64,000 nt of DNA from Haloarchaeobius sp. HME9146. GTDB lineage: Archaea; Halobacteriota; Halobacteria; Halobacteriales; Natrialbaceae. Position 1 is the stretch's first letter. Each line of letters starts with the position of its first letter. Of this stretch, positions 1 through 8,695 are shown piece by piece. Position numbers and translations under genes: made by a program. The notes under the pieces were generated by a model. It saw only the letters and a program-made list of their open reading frames with translations. It ran no database searches and was not told the DNA's origin. The stretch spans positions 2,914,001 to 2,978,000 of the forward strand of contig NZ_JAODVR010000001.1 of the NCBI RefSeq assembly GCF_025399835.1, in the 5' to 3' direction.

Positions 1-605
1 TGTACGAGATGGACGCGAGCAAGCGCTCCGGACACTCGAACGCCTACTTCACCGGCTTCGGCCGGACCAAGCGCGTGGTGCTGTACGACACGCTGGTCGA
101 GCAGATGGAGGTCGACGAGATACAGGCGGTCCTCGCCCACGAACTCGCACACTGGAAGCGCGGCCACATCTGGAAGTTCGTCGCACTCGCAGCGGTCCAG
201 TTCGCGGTCGTCTTCGGCGTCCTGGGCTACCTCGTGAGCCAGGGCTGGCTCTACACGATGTTCGGGCTGCCACAGCTCGAGTACGCGGGTCTCTTCGTCG
301 CCATCCTGTTCGTCGGGCCGGTCATGCAGCTGACCTCGCCCATCCAGAACTACTTCTCGCTCGCCTACGAGCGCGAAGCCGACACCTTCGCGGTCGAGAC
401 GATGGGGTCGTCGCCGATGGCGAGTGCCCTGGCGAACCTCGCCAGCGAGAACATGTCGAACCCGTTCCCGCACCCGCTCTACGAGACGTTCCACTACGAC
501 CACCCGCCCATTCCGGAGCGCATCCGCTACATCGAGGCGATGGGTGACGGTGGCGACTCGGCAAGCGACGGGCCTGCTGGTGAGGATACCCCGACGGCGG
601 ACTGA
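1..605 (+). CDS. M48 family (Ste24/HtpX-like) zinc metalloprotease, 5' truncated
   Basis: The reading frame is open from the first bases, so the N-terminal part lies outside the window. The visible part begins with the Ste24-type stretch SKRSGHSNAYFTGFGRTKR, then the zinc motif HELAHWKRGH (H-E-x-x-H), two hydrophobic membrane segments, and an EREAD motif that supplies the third zinc ligand. This is the CAAX-protease/Ste24 subgroup of family M48, a membrane peptidase acting on membrane or misfolded proteins; the substrate in haloarchaea is not evident. The C-terminus is a short acidic tail. No partner gene is visible downstream; the next gene has its own promoter. Confidence 0.93.
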   Translation, partial: YEMDASKRSGHSNAYFTGFGRTKRVVLYDTLVEQMEVDEIQAVLAHELAHWKRGHIWKFVALAAVQFAVVFGVLGYLVSQGWLYTMFGLPQLEYAGLFVAILFVGPVMQLTSPIQNYFSLAYEREADTFAVETMGSSPMASALANLASENMSNPFPHPLYETFHYDHPPIPERIRYIEAMGDGGDSASDGPAGEDTPTAD

Positions 606-711
606 GAGGCACTCGACTCGGTGACGGCGCAGCAGTGATACTCCTTCTCGCGGTGTATGTCACCATCCTCGTAGCGGCAAGGCTGGGGGGACGAAGCGTC
701 CTTCAAGTAAC

Positions 712-733
712 TGGCTGAATGAACATTCAGTCA
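712..733. promoter_or_regulatory. Operator-like palindrome at the tetR start
   Basis: Inverted repeat CTGAATG-AA-CATTCAG at 715-730, with two further matching bases on each side, giving a near-perfect 22-bp palindrome. It lies directly after a weak TATA-like box (TTCAAGTA, 702-709) and would cover the transcription start, a classic autorepression position for TetR proteins. It also contains the upstream ATG at 719. Confidence 0.75.
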
Positions 734-736
734 ACG

Positions 737-1351
737 ATGGGAGAGACGCAGTTGTTCGCGGCCGCCCCCGAGGACACCCGGGCCGCCATCATGCGGGCGA
801 CCTACGAGGCCCTCACCAGCCACGGGTACGCGAACCTGACGATACAGCGCATCGCGGACGAGTTCGAGAAGTCGAAATCCCTGCTCTACCACCATTACGA
901 CGGCAAGGACGACCTCCTCGTCGACTTCATGCGGTTCATGCTGGAACACTTCGAGAACGAGACGACGTGTGGAGACTGCTCGAACCCGGCAGAGCGGCTC
1001 GACCACCTGCTGAACCGCGTCGTTCCGGTCGACATCGACCCGGAGAAACATGCCTTCACGAGCGCCATGATAGAACTCCGGGCACAGGCCTCGCACGACC
1101 CGGCGTACCGCAAGCAGTTCACCGAACACGACACCGCCCTCCGGGACCGGTTCGCGGCCATCCTCCGGGACGGCGTCGAAGACGGGACGTTCGCGGACGT
1201 GGACCCCGAGCAGACCGCCGACTTCCTGCTGGCGCTCGTGAACGGTATCCGGACCCAGCGCGTCACCCGTGACGACGACGGCGGGGTCCCCGGTGCCCGC
1301 GCCGAACTGGACGCCTACATCGACCGCCACGTCCGCGGGGGTGACGACTGA
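737..1351 (+). CDS. TetR/AcrR family transcriptional regulator
   Basis: A 204-residue regulator with an N-terminal helix-turn-helix (RIADEFEKSKSLLYHHYDGK) and a C-terminal ligand-binding region. It overlaps the MATE transporter gene downstream by one base (TGATG), so it very likely controls that efflux pump and itself. Start choice: an in-frame ATG at 719 adds six residues but sits inside the operator palindrome and before the expected transcription start; the ATG at 737 (MGETQLF) is preferred. The inducer is unknown and would probably be a substrate of the pump. Confidence 0.9.
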   Translation: MGETQLFAAAPEDTRAAIMRATYEALTSHGYANLTIQRIADEFEKSKSLLYHHYDGKDDLLVDFMRFMLEHFENETTCGDCSNPAERLDHLLNRVVPVDIDPEKHAFTSAMIELRAQASHDPAYRKQFTEHDTALRDRFAAILRDGVEDGTFADVDPEQTADFLLALVNGIRTQRVTRDDDGGVPGARAELDAYIDRHVRGGDD

Positions 1352-2793
1352 TGGGCCTCTCGGACCTGTTCAAGGGCAAAGAGGAGATGGATCTCACGTC
1401 GGGGGACATCGCCAAGCCGCTGTTCTTCCTCTCGCTCCCGATCGTCATCACGAACCTGCTCCAGACCGCCTACAACCTGGCGGACACCTTCTGGCTGGCG
1501 CAGGTCAACGAGGTCGCACTGGCGGCCATCACCTTCGGGTTCCCGATGGTGTTCCTGCTCATCTCGCTCGGCATGGGGCTCTCGGTGGCAGGGAGCGTCC
1601 TCGTCGCCCAGCACACCGGAGCCGAGGAACCGAGAGAGGCCGAGTACGCCGCCTCACAGACCGTCATGTTCGCGTTCGTCGCCTCCACCATCCTCGGGAT
1701 AGTCGGCTTCTTCGCGGTCGATACGGTGCTGTGGACCCTCGGCGCTCGCGGCGCGGTCCTGCGCGAGGCCACCCAGTACATGGAGGTCATCTCGCTCGGG
1801 ATGCCGTTCCTCTTCGGTTTCTTCGTCTTCATCTCGCTGATGCGGGGCTACGGCGACACCGTCACGCCGATGCTCGTGATGTTCGGGACGGTCGTCCTCA
1901 ACGTCGTCATCGACCCGCTGTTCATCTTCGGCTTCGGCCCGATTCCGGACGGCCTCGGCGTGCAGGGCGCGGCCATCGCGACCGTCATCTCCCGGTTCGT
2001 CGCGACCGTGGTCGGCATCGCCATCATGCTCCGGGGGAACCGGGGCGTCCAGATCCGGTTCTCGCAGATGCGCCCCGACCTCGCGTTCTTCAAGAAGATG
2101 TTCGGTATCGGCGTTCCGGCCTCCATCGAGGGCACCGGCCGCTCGGTCTCGGTGAACCTCATGCTCATCGTCGTCGCCATCTTCTCCTCCGGCTTCGTCG
2201 CCGCCTTCGGGGTCGGCATCCGCATCTTCTCGGTCATCTTCCTCCCGGCCATCGCGGTCGGCCAAGGCGTCGAGACGATGGTCGGCCAGAACATCGGCGC
2301 GGGCAAGTACGACCGGGCGAAGCGAACCGCCGACACCGCGGCTGTCGGGATGTTCGCCGCGCTCTCGGTCCTGGCAGTGGTCGTCTTCGCGTTCACCGAA
2401 CCCATCGTCTCGCCGCTGTCACCCAACGAAGAGGTCACGGACATCGCGGTGACGTTCCTCCGGGTCGTCGCGCCGACCTTCGGCTTCATCGGCGTGATGC
2501 GCTCGTACAACGGCGCGTTCCGCGGGTCGGGGAAGACGATGGTCTCGGCGGCCATCGCCATCACCATGCTCGGCATCATCCGCCTCCCCATCGCCTGGGT
2601 GCTCTCGCGTGGCATCGACCCGGTCGCTTCGATGGTCCCGTTCGCGACCGGTCAGGCCGGTATCTGGGCGTCGTTCGTCGTCTCGAACACGCTCGGCGCG
2701 GTCATCGCGTTCGCCTGGTTCCGCCGGGGCACCTGGCGCGGGGCCGACGTGCGCGGCCGGGGCGCGGTCGACGCGTCGCCGACGGACGACTAG
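1351..2793 (+). CDS. MATE family multidrug efflux transporter
   Basis: A 480-residue polytopic membrane protein, about 12 transmembrane helices, of the usual MATE length. N-terminal half carries LPIVITNLLQTAYNLADTFW and the second half the matching GVGIRIFSVIFLPAIAVGQG region, the internal repeat expected for MATE exporters. It exports cationic or amphipathic compounds using a sodium or proton gradient; which one cannot be read here. Translation is coupled to the tetR gene upstream (TGATG overlap), forming a two-gene resistance-type operon. Confidence 0.94.
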   Translation: MGLSDLFKGKEEMDLTSGDIAKPLFFLSLPIVITNLLQTAYNLADTFWLAQVNEVALAAITFGFPMVFLLISLGMGLSVAGSVLVAQHTGAEEPREAEYAASQTVMFAFVASTILGIVGFFAVDTVLWTLGARGAVLREATQYMEVISLGMPFLFGFFVFISLMRGYGDTVTPMLVMFGTVVLNVVIDPLFIFGFGPIPDGLGVQGAAIATVISRFVATVVGIAIMLRGNRGVQIRFSQMRPDLAFFKKMFGIGVPASIEGTGRSVSVNLMLIVVAIFSSGFVAAFGVGIRIFSVIFLPAIAVGQGVETMVGQNIGAGKYDRAKRTADTAAVGMFAALSVLAVVVFAFTEPIVSPLSPNEEVTDIAVTFLRVVAPTFGFIGVMRSYNGAFRGSGKTMVSAAIAITMLGIIRLPIAWVLSRGIDPVASMVPFATGQAGIWASFVVSNTLGAVIAFAWFRRGTWRGADVRGRGAVDASPTDD

Positions 2794-2899
2794 TCGCGTC
2801 AGTTCACTTATAAAGAGAATTTGGCCGTCCTTCTTCGTCGCTGAGCTGTCAAGCGATTTCTGTATCGACTAATCATGACCTGTACCGCGGGAACAGGCA

Positions 2900-2908
2900 G
2901 TTTATCAA
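2900..2908 (+). promoter_or_regulatory. TATA box of the first NSS symporter
   Basis: GTTTATCAA about 30 nt ahead of the ATG at 2935, placing transcription start within a few bases of the start codon. Confidence 0.55.
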
Positions 2909-2934
2909 CCGCAATCGGTGAGCGATAGCCACAC

Positions 2935-4308
2935 ATGAGCGAACGAGAGACATGGAGCACACGGGCGGGGTTCATCCTCGCTGCGGTCGGCAGTGCAGTC
3001 GGCCTGGGGAACATCTGGCAGTTCCCGTTCCAGGCTGCGAGTAACGGCGGTGCGGCGTTCGTGGTGGTCTACCTGGCCGCCGTCATGCTGATCGGCTTCC
3101 CGGCGATGCTGGCGGAGTTCGTCGTCGGTCGCAGCACCGAGCGCAATCCCATCGACGCCTTCCGCGACCTCGGCGGTAATTCGTGGTCGCTCGTAGGCGC
3201 GCTCGGGGTGTTCGCCGCGTTCTGGATCCTGTCGTTCTACAGCGTCGTCGGGGGCTGGGTCATACGGTACATCCTCGGCAGCGCCCAGGGCGCGTACTTC
3301 GCGGACCCGAGCGGCTACTTCGGCGCCATCTCTAGCGGCCCGGCCGCCCTCGCGCTGCACGCCGTCTTCATGGCGCTGGTCGTCGGCGTCGTCGCGCTGG
3401 GCGTCGAGGACGGTATCGAGATGGGGACCAAGCTGATGGTCCCGGCTATCGTCGTCCTGCTGCTCGGCCTCGGTGCCTGGGTCGCGACCCTCGACGGGGC
3501 CGCGGCCGGCTACGCCTACTACCTCTCGCCGGACCTGAACACCCTGACCGAGAACCTCGGGAGCGTCCTCCCGGCGGCCGTCGGGCAGGCCTTCTTCACC
3601 CTCTCGCTCGGGATGGGCGCGATGGTCACCTACGCCTCCTACCTGAGCGACGACGACTCCCTGCCGGTCGACGGGAGCCTCATCGTCGCCCTGAACACGC
3701 TCGTCGGCCTGCTCGCCGGCCTCGTCGTCATTCCAATCCTGGCGACGCAGGTCTCCGTCGAGGCCATCCGCCAGACGAGCGGTGCCGGTGCCGTGTTCAT
3801 CTCGCTCGCCGAGGCGTTCGGCCAGCTGCCCGCCGGGCGCGTCCTCGGCGTCGTCTTCTTCGGCGTCCTCCTGCTGGCCGCGCTCTCCTCGGCCATCTCG
3901 CTGCTGGAGGTCGTCGTCTCCTTCGTCACGCGCAACACCGGCTGGGACCGCAAGCCCGCCGCCGCGGCGTTCGGCCTCGCGGTGTTCCTGCTCGGCATCC
4001 CGACCGCGTTCAGCGCCTCCCTGACATTCGCCGGGACCGGCGCGCTCACGTGGTACAACGACCTCGCGTACAACCTCCTGCTCCCCGTCTCGGTGCTCGG
4101 CGTGCTCGTCTTCGTCGGCTGGATTCGTGACGAGCACGCGGCCCAGGAGGTGACCAGGGGGACCGACCTCGGGGACTCCGCCGCCGGGAGATGGATCTGG
4201 GCGATGCGGACCGTCGTCAGCCTCGCCGTCGTCGTGACCCTGTTCCTCGGTGTGCAGGGGCTCCTCGTGCAGGCGAACGTGCTGGCCGAGCCCATCATCG
4301 CGCTGTAG
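2935..4308 (+). CDS. Sodium-dependent NSS (SNF) family transporter, copy 1
   Basis: A 457-residue membrane protein with the helix-1 signature GSAVGLGNIWQFP of the neurotransmitter:sodium symporter family, about 11 transmembrane helices, the length of bacterial homologues such as MhsT. Helix 8 region ALSSAISLLEVVVSF fits the Na2 site. It imports an amino acid or related amine with sodium; the substrate is not predictable. A close paralogue follows in the same direction 209 bp later, suggesting tandem duplication, but each has its own TATA-like sequence. Confidence 0.93.
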   Translation: MSERETWSTRAGFILAAVGSAVGLGNIWQFPFQAASNGGAAFVVVYLAAVMLIGFPAMLAEFVVGRSTERNPIDAFRDLGGNSWSLVGALGVFAAFWILSFYSVVGGWVIRYILGSAQGAYFADPSGYFGAISSGPAALALHAVFMALVVGVVALGVEDGIEMGTKLMVPAIVVLLLGLGAWVATLDGAAAGYAYYLSPDLNTLTENLGSVLPAAVGQAFFTLSLGMGAMVTYASYLSDDDSLPVDGSLIVALNTLVGLLAGLVVIPILATQVSVEAIRQTSGAGAVFISLAEAFGQLPAGRVLGVVFFGVLLLAALSSAISLLEVVVSFVTRNTGWDRKPAAAAFGLAVFLLGIPTAFSASLTFAGTGALTWYNDLAYNLLLPVSVLGVLVFVGWIRDEHAAQEVTRGTDLGDSAAGRWIWAMRTVVSLAVVVTLFLGVQGLLVQANVLAEPIIAL

Positions 4309-4517
4309 CACACCGGCCACGACACCGCCTGTCTCGGCGGCTGCTGACGGTTCACACGCCACCCAACTGCACGATTACGATTCCTCAGCAGACGGCTATT
4401 TTTCGCAGAGATACAAAACGGAAACCGGCCAGAGACCGACCATACCGTGTGTTAACGACGAATTGACGGTTCCACGGTCCGCAAGCACTAATACGGAGAG
4501 TCTGGCAGTGGCGCACA

Positions 4518-5936
4518 ATGGCACGTGAATCGTGGACATCACGAATCGGGTTCATCCTCGCGGCCGTCGGCAGCGCCGTCGGCCTCGGGAACATCTGGCG
4601 GTTCCCGTGGATGACAGCAGAGAACGGGGGCAGTGCGTTCCTGGTACTGTACCTGGGTATCGTCCTGGCCGTCGGCGTTCCGGGTCTGGTCGCCGAGTTC
4701 GTCATCGGCCGCCGGGCCGGCAAGAGCCCGGTCGGCGCACTCGAATCGCTCTCCGGGTCGAAGCACTGGGGGAAGCTCGGGCTCATCACCGTCCTAGCCG
4801 GCCTCGTCCTCCTGTCGTTCTACAGCGTCGTGGGCGGCTGGATCCTCCGGTACTTCGTCGCGAGCGCGACCGGGGCCTACTTCGACGCCCCCGGCGCGTA
4901 CTTCAGCAGCATCAGTTACGGCGCTGGCGCAGCCGGCTTCCACGTCCTCTTCCTCGCCATCACGGCGGGTATCGTCGCGGGCGGGGTTCGGGGCGGCATC
5001 GAGCGCGCCACGACGGTCATGATGCCCATCGTCATCCTGATGCTCGGGGCGCTCGCCGTCTGGGCGGGTGGCCTCTCGGGCGCGAGTGAAGCATATGACT
5101 TCTTCCTCACCTTCGACGCGGCGTACGTGCAGGCGAACGCCCTCGACATCCTGCTCTCGGCCGCGGGCCAGGCACTGTTCACCCTCTCCGTGGGCGCGGG
5201 GACGATGATAACCTACGCCTCCTACATCGGTGAGGATCGCTCGCTCCCCGCCGACGGGAGCATCATCGCCTTGCTCAACACCGGCGTCGGCGTCCTCGCC
5301 GGGTTCGTCGTCCTGCCGCTGCTGTTCTCGACGCCCAACGTCGACCCCGCGACGAGCGGCCCCGGCGCGCTCTTCGTCGGCGTCGCCACCGCCTTCGGCG
5401 AACTGCCCGGCGGGCGCATCCTCGCGGTCGGCTTCTTCGCCGTGGTCGCGCTGGCCGCGCTCTCCTCGTCCATCTCGATGCTGGAGATTCCCGTCGCCTA
5501 CCTCGTCGACGAGCACGGGCTCGAGCGCAAGACCGCGACCGCCGGCCTCGCCGCCTTCGTCCTCGTCACGGGGACCGTGAGCGCGTTCAGCTCCGAAGTG
5601 TTCGGCATCCTCGCGGGCCCGGTCGTCGACATCCTGCTCACGACCGGCCTGTTCGCGTTCGTCGTCTTCGCCGCATGGGTCCTCGGCGGCGATGCCGTCG
5701 ATGAGTTCACCCTCGGTACGCGGTTCTCCAGCGGGCTCGGTGACGCCTGGCGACTCCTCATCGGCGTTGCCCTCCCGCCGTTCCTCCTGTTCACGCTGTT
5801 CAACGGCATCCTGGGCTACCTCGGCTGGCAGGCACCGGTCGAGTACGTCGCCGCGGCCGCCATCCTCGTCGGCCTCGCCGTCGTCAGCAGCGTCCAGCGC
5901 GTCGCGAGCACGGAACGAGCCGACAACGCGGCCTGA
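4518..5936 (+). CDS. Sodium-dependent NSS (SNF) family transporter, copy 2
   Basis: A 472-residue paralogue of the gene at 2935, with GSAVGLGNIWRFPW in helix 1, TITYASYIGEDRSLP-type loop (here MITYASYIGEDRSLP) after helix 6, and ALSSSISMLEIPVAYL in helix 8. The arginine after the unwound helix-1 segment is the conserved gating Arg of the family, whereas copy 1 has Gln at that place, so the two may differ in substrate or coupling. A TATA-like CTAATACGG lies near 4487, about 30 nt ahead of the ATG. Confidence 0.93.
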   Translation: MARESWTSRIGFILAAVGSAVGLGNIWRFPWMTAENGGSAFLVLYLGIVLAVGVPGLVAEFVIGRRAGKSPVGALESLSGSKHWGKLGLITVLAGLVLLSFYSVVGGWILRYFVASATGAYFDAPGAYFSSISYGAGAAGFHVLFLAITAGIVAGGVRGGIERATTVMMPIVILMLGALAVWAGGLSGASEAYDFFLTFDAAYVQANALDILLSAAGQALFTLSVGAGTMITYASYIGEDRSLPADGSIIALLNTGVGVLAGFVVLPLLFSTPNVDPATSGPGALFVGVATAFGELPGGRILAVGFFAVVALAALSSSISMLEIPVAYLVDEHGLERKTATAGLAAFVLVTGTVSAFSSEVFGILAGPVVDILLTTGLFAFVVFAAWVLGGDAVDEFTLGTRFSSGLGDAWRLLIGVALPPFLLFTLFNGILGYLGWQAPVEYVAAAAILVGLAVVSSVQRVASTERADNAA

Positions 5937-5939
5937 CTG

Positions 5940-6032
5940 GACGCCGATACACCGCGGTTGGCTGGCTACCGGTACACCGGCTGACTGGCCGCCAACACAC
6001 CGGTTGACCGAACGCCAACACCACCGCCTGCG
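5940..6032. repeat. Degenerate short tandem repeats behind the NSS gene
   Basis: About three and a half imperfect units of roughly 24 bp built around ACACCGG(T/C)TG and CGCCAACAC. No gene is seen here. The element may simply be a decayed duplication in the spacer between the symporter and pccB. Confidence 0.4.
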
Positions 6033-6169
6033 ACCGTCACCGCCGCGCTACCCGTCCATCCGCAGGGGGGAGACGGCCCCTCGGCGGCGGCGACTCGGCA
6101 TCACTTCGTTGGGGAAACCTTTTGACGCCGGTGCGAGTGGTTTCGACCAATGATTGCAGGGTGGTCACC

Positions 6170-7720
6170 ATGACGATGGAAGACCGCATCGAGGAACTCG
6201 AAGAGCTGCGAGCGGAGGCGCTCAAAGGCGGCGGCGAGGACCGCATCGAGTCCCAGCACGAGAAGGGCAAGATGACGGCTCGCGAGCGCATCGACTACTT
6301 CCTCGACGACGGCACCTTCCACGAGTTCGACCAGCTCCGGACCCACAACTCCCACAACTTCGGGATGGAGGAGAAGAAGATCCTGGGCGACGGGGTCGTC
6401 ACCGGCTACGGCGACGTCGACGGCCGCAAGGTGTTCGTGTTCGCGCACGACTTCACCGTCTTCGGTGGCTCCCTCGGTGAGGTGTTCGCCGAGAAGATCA
6501 CGAAGGTGATGGACATGGCGATGGAGGTCGGTGCGCCCATCGTCGGCCTCAACGACTCCGCCGGGGCCCGCATCCAGGAAGGCGTGAAAGCCCTCGCCGG
6601 GTTCACCGAGATATTCCACCGGAACCAGATGGCCTCGGGCGTCGTCCCCCAGATATCGGGCATCATGGGTCCGTGTGCCGGCGGGGCGGTGTACTCCCCG
6701 TCCATCACGGACTTCATCTTCATGGTGAAGGACACGAGCTACATGTACATCACCGGGCCCGGTGTCACGAAGACCGTCACCGGTGAGGACGTCACCCACG
6801 ACGAGCTAGGCGGTGCGATGACCCACGCCAGCAAGACGGGTGTCGCCGAGTTCGCCTGCGAGGACGACAAGGACGCGCTCGACCAGATCAAGACGCTCCT
6901 CTCGTACCTCCCGAGCAACAACGTCGAGGACCCGCCACGTGTCGAACCCTGGGACGACCCGGACCGCCGCGACGACGCGCTCGAGGAGATCGTCCCCGAC
7001 AGCCCACAGAAGCCCTACGACATGACGAACGTCGTCGACTCCATCGTCGACGAGGGCTCGTTCTTCGAGGTGCAGGAGAACTTCGCGAAGAACCTTATCA
7101 TCGGGTTCGGCCGCCTCGATGGCCACACCGTCGGTATCGTCGGCAACCAGCCCAAGGCGAACGCCGGGACCCTCACAGTGGACGCCTCGATGAAGGGCTC
7201 GCGGTTCGTCCGCTACTGTGACTCGTTCAACATCCCCATCGTCACGTTCGTCGACGTGCCGGGGTACATGCCCGGGACCGACCAGGAGCACCGTGGCATC
7301 ATCCGCCACGGCGCGAAGCTCCTGTACGCCTACTCCGAGGCGACCGTGCCCCTCCTGACGGTCATCACCCGGAAGGCGTACGGGGGCGCGTACTGTGTCA
7401 TGGCCTCGAAGAACCTCGGCTCCGACGTGAACTACGCGTGGCCCACCGCCGAGATCGCGGTCATGGGCCCGCAGGGTGCGGTCAACCTGCTCTACCGGAG
7501 CGAACTGGCCGAGGCCGACGACCCCGACGCGCTCCGTGACGAGCTCATCGAGGAGTACCGCGACGAGTTCGCGAACCCCTACACCGCGACGGACAAGGGC
7601 TTCCTCGACGACGTCATCGAACCGACCGAGACCCGCCCGCGGCTCATCGACGACCTGCACATGCTGAAGTCCAAGCGCGAGGACCAGCCCGACAAGAAAC
7701 ACGGCAACATCCCGCTCTGA
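6170..7720 (+). CDS. pccB: Acyl-CoA/propionyl-CoA carboxylase, carboxyltransferase subunit
   Basis: A 516-residue carboxyltransferase with the crotonase-fold halves typical of PccB/AccD5: [17 protein letters not shown] and [12 protein letters not shown] in the acyl-CoA half, and [14 protein letters not shown] with [14 protein letters not shown] in the biotin half. It transfers carboxyl from biotin to propionyl-CoA (or acetyl-CoA), feeding methylmalonyl-CoA metabolism and, in haloarchaea, propionyl-CoA turnover. The start at 6170 ([11 protein letters not shown]) matches the family; an upstream in-frame ATG at 6122 adds 16 atypical residues. pccX follows after one base. Confidence 0.95.
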   Translation: MTMEDRIEELEELRAEALKGGGEDRIESQHEKGKMTARERIDYFLDDGTFHEFDQLRTHNSHNFGMEEKKILGDGVVTGYGDVDGRKVFVFAHDFTVFGGSLGEVFAEKITKVMDMAMEVGAPIVGLNDSAGARIQEGVKALAGFTEIFHRNQMASGVVPQISGIMGPCAGGAVYSPSITDFIFMVKDTSYMYITGPGVTKTVTGEDVTHDELGGAMTHASKTGVAEFACEDDKDALDQIKTLLSYLPSNNVEDPPRVEPWDDPDRRDDALEEIVPDSPQKPYDMTNVVDSIVDEGSFFEVQENFAKNLIIGFGRLDGHTVGIVGNQPKANAGTLTVDASMKGSRFVRYCDSFNIPIVTFVDVPGYMPGTDQEHRGIIRHGAKLLYAYSEATVPLLTVITRKAYGGAYCVMASKNLGSDVNYAWPTAEIAVMGPQGAVNLLYRSELAEADDPDALRDELIEEYRDEFANPYTATDKGFLDDVIEPTETRPRLIDDLHMLKSKREDQPDKKHGNIPL

Positions 7721-7721
7721 G

Positions 7722-7982
7722 ATGAGTCAGGAACTGCTCGACCGACTCGACATCCCGGCGGACGCCGACGCGGAGGAAGCCGCGGCCATCGCGGCCGTCA
7801 TCGGTGCCCACCTGCGCGACCAGGAGCGCAAGGCCCAGGAGGAACACGAAACCGAGACCTGGGACGGCAAGAAGTGGGCGTTCGCCGGTCGCCTGCGGGG
7901 CACTCGCGGCCACAGCGGTCGCGTCCCCGACGGCGCACCCACGAACGCGTGGGCCGCGAGCGGTCGCGCGGACCGCTTCTGA
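7722..7982 (+). CDS. pccX: PccX-type small carboxylase subunit
   Basis: An 86-residue acidic protein starting one base after the pccB stop. The N-terminal half is a helix rich in Ala and acidic residues ([18 protein letters not shown]) and the C-terminal half carries [12 protein letters not shown], the hallmark of small epsilon-type subunits of acyl-CoA carboxylases. In Haloferax mediterranei the third subunit PccX is needed for propionyl-CoA carboxylase activity; this gene fits by size, motif and position. It probably helps hold PccA and PccB together. Confidence 0.88.
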   Translation: MSQELLDRLDIPADADAEEAAAIAAVIGAHLRDQERKAQEEHETETWDGKKWAFAGRLRGTRGHSGRVPDGAPTNAWAASGRADRF

Positions 7983-8011
7983 CCGCACCGAGAATCTTCT
8001 GCGGCTTCGAC

Positions 8012-8617
8012 TCAGGCCGTCTGCCCGTCGTCACCACCGACCAGCGCCCGTAGCGTCCCCACCCCGACGAACCGCGGAACTCGTTTCGAGTACTGTTCGT
8101 ACGCCTCGCCGTACTGCTCGCGGAGCCAGGGCTCCTCGACGAAGGGGAGCAGGACCCACCACGAGGCGAATATCGCAGCGAGAATCGTCACGAGCACCGA
8201 GTTCACGAGCAGCGCGAACCCGAGTGTCGCGACCATGTAGCAGACGTACTGCGGGTTGCGCGAGTAGCGGTACCAGCCGCCGGTCCGGAGGTCGCCCGAG
8301 AGGCCCATGGTCTCCTCGCTCCCGAGGTCGAGGCCGGCGGCGAGCGCGGCAAGGTAGAACGGGACGAACAGCGCGAGTCCGGCGTAGAGGCTGGTCGGGC
8401 GTGGCAGCCCCAGACTGTTCCAGTCGAGGTACGCGAGTCCGACGAACGCGACATTGAGAAGGTTCGAGAGCGTCCAGTGGACGTAGTAGCGCCAGTCGCG
8501 CTCGCCTGGCGGCCAGTAGCGATACTCCGTCAGTAGACTGACGAGGAACCCGGTGAGGTTCCCGAGGCTGGCGAGGAGGCCGAGTCCGAACAGTACCCAG
8601 AGCAGCGTGTCTTCCAT
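8012..8617 (-). CDS. Isoprenylcysteine/phospholipid methyltransferase-like membrane protein
   Basis: A 201-residue protein with about five transmembrane helices. The motif GGWYRYSRNPQYVCYM followed by EEPWLREQYGEAYEQYSKRVPRF is the SAM-binding C-terminal signature of the ICMT/PEMT superfamily of integral membrane methyltransferases. The actual acceptor (lipid, quinone precursor or prenylated protein) cannot be predicted. Start chosen at 8617 (MEDTLLWVL), since the longer in-frame start at 8671 would overlap its TATA box. It is transcribed away from the P450 gene, ending close behind pccX, convergently. Confidence 0.82.
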   Translation of the reverse strand: MEDTLLWVLFGLGLLASLGNLTGFLVSLLTEYRYWPPGERDWRYYVHWTLSNLLNVAFVGLAYLDWNSLGLPRPTSLYAGLALFVPFYLAALAAGLDLGSEETMGLSGDLRTGGWYRYSRNPQYVCYMVATLGFALLVNSVLVTILAAIFASWWVLLPFVEEPWLREQYGEAYEQYSKRVPRFVGVGTLRALVGGDDGQTA

Positions 8618-8670
8618 AGTTGAAGGAGGGAGTCGAGCGTCAGTGGGACTTCGGTCGCACTGGCTAGGCA

Positions 8671-8680
8671 ATTTAAATAG
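8671..8680 (-). promoter_or_regulatory. TATA box for the membrane methyltransferase
   Basis: Reads CTATTTAAAT on the minus strand, 54 nt before the chosen ATG at 8617. It decides against the longer N-terminus and lies just behind the end of the P450 gene. Confidence 0.65.
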
Positions 8681-8695
8681 GTCGCCGGTTCGGCG

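Noticed and set aside
1269-2813. Long 514-codon open frame on the plus strand
   Set aside because: Arg/His-rich product, +1 shadow of the MATE gene in GC-rich DNA, no start or domain support.
5940-6032. CRISPR-like repeat array
   Set aside because: Units are too degenerate and adjacent without spacers of constant length; more like a decayed tandem duplication.
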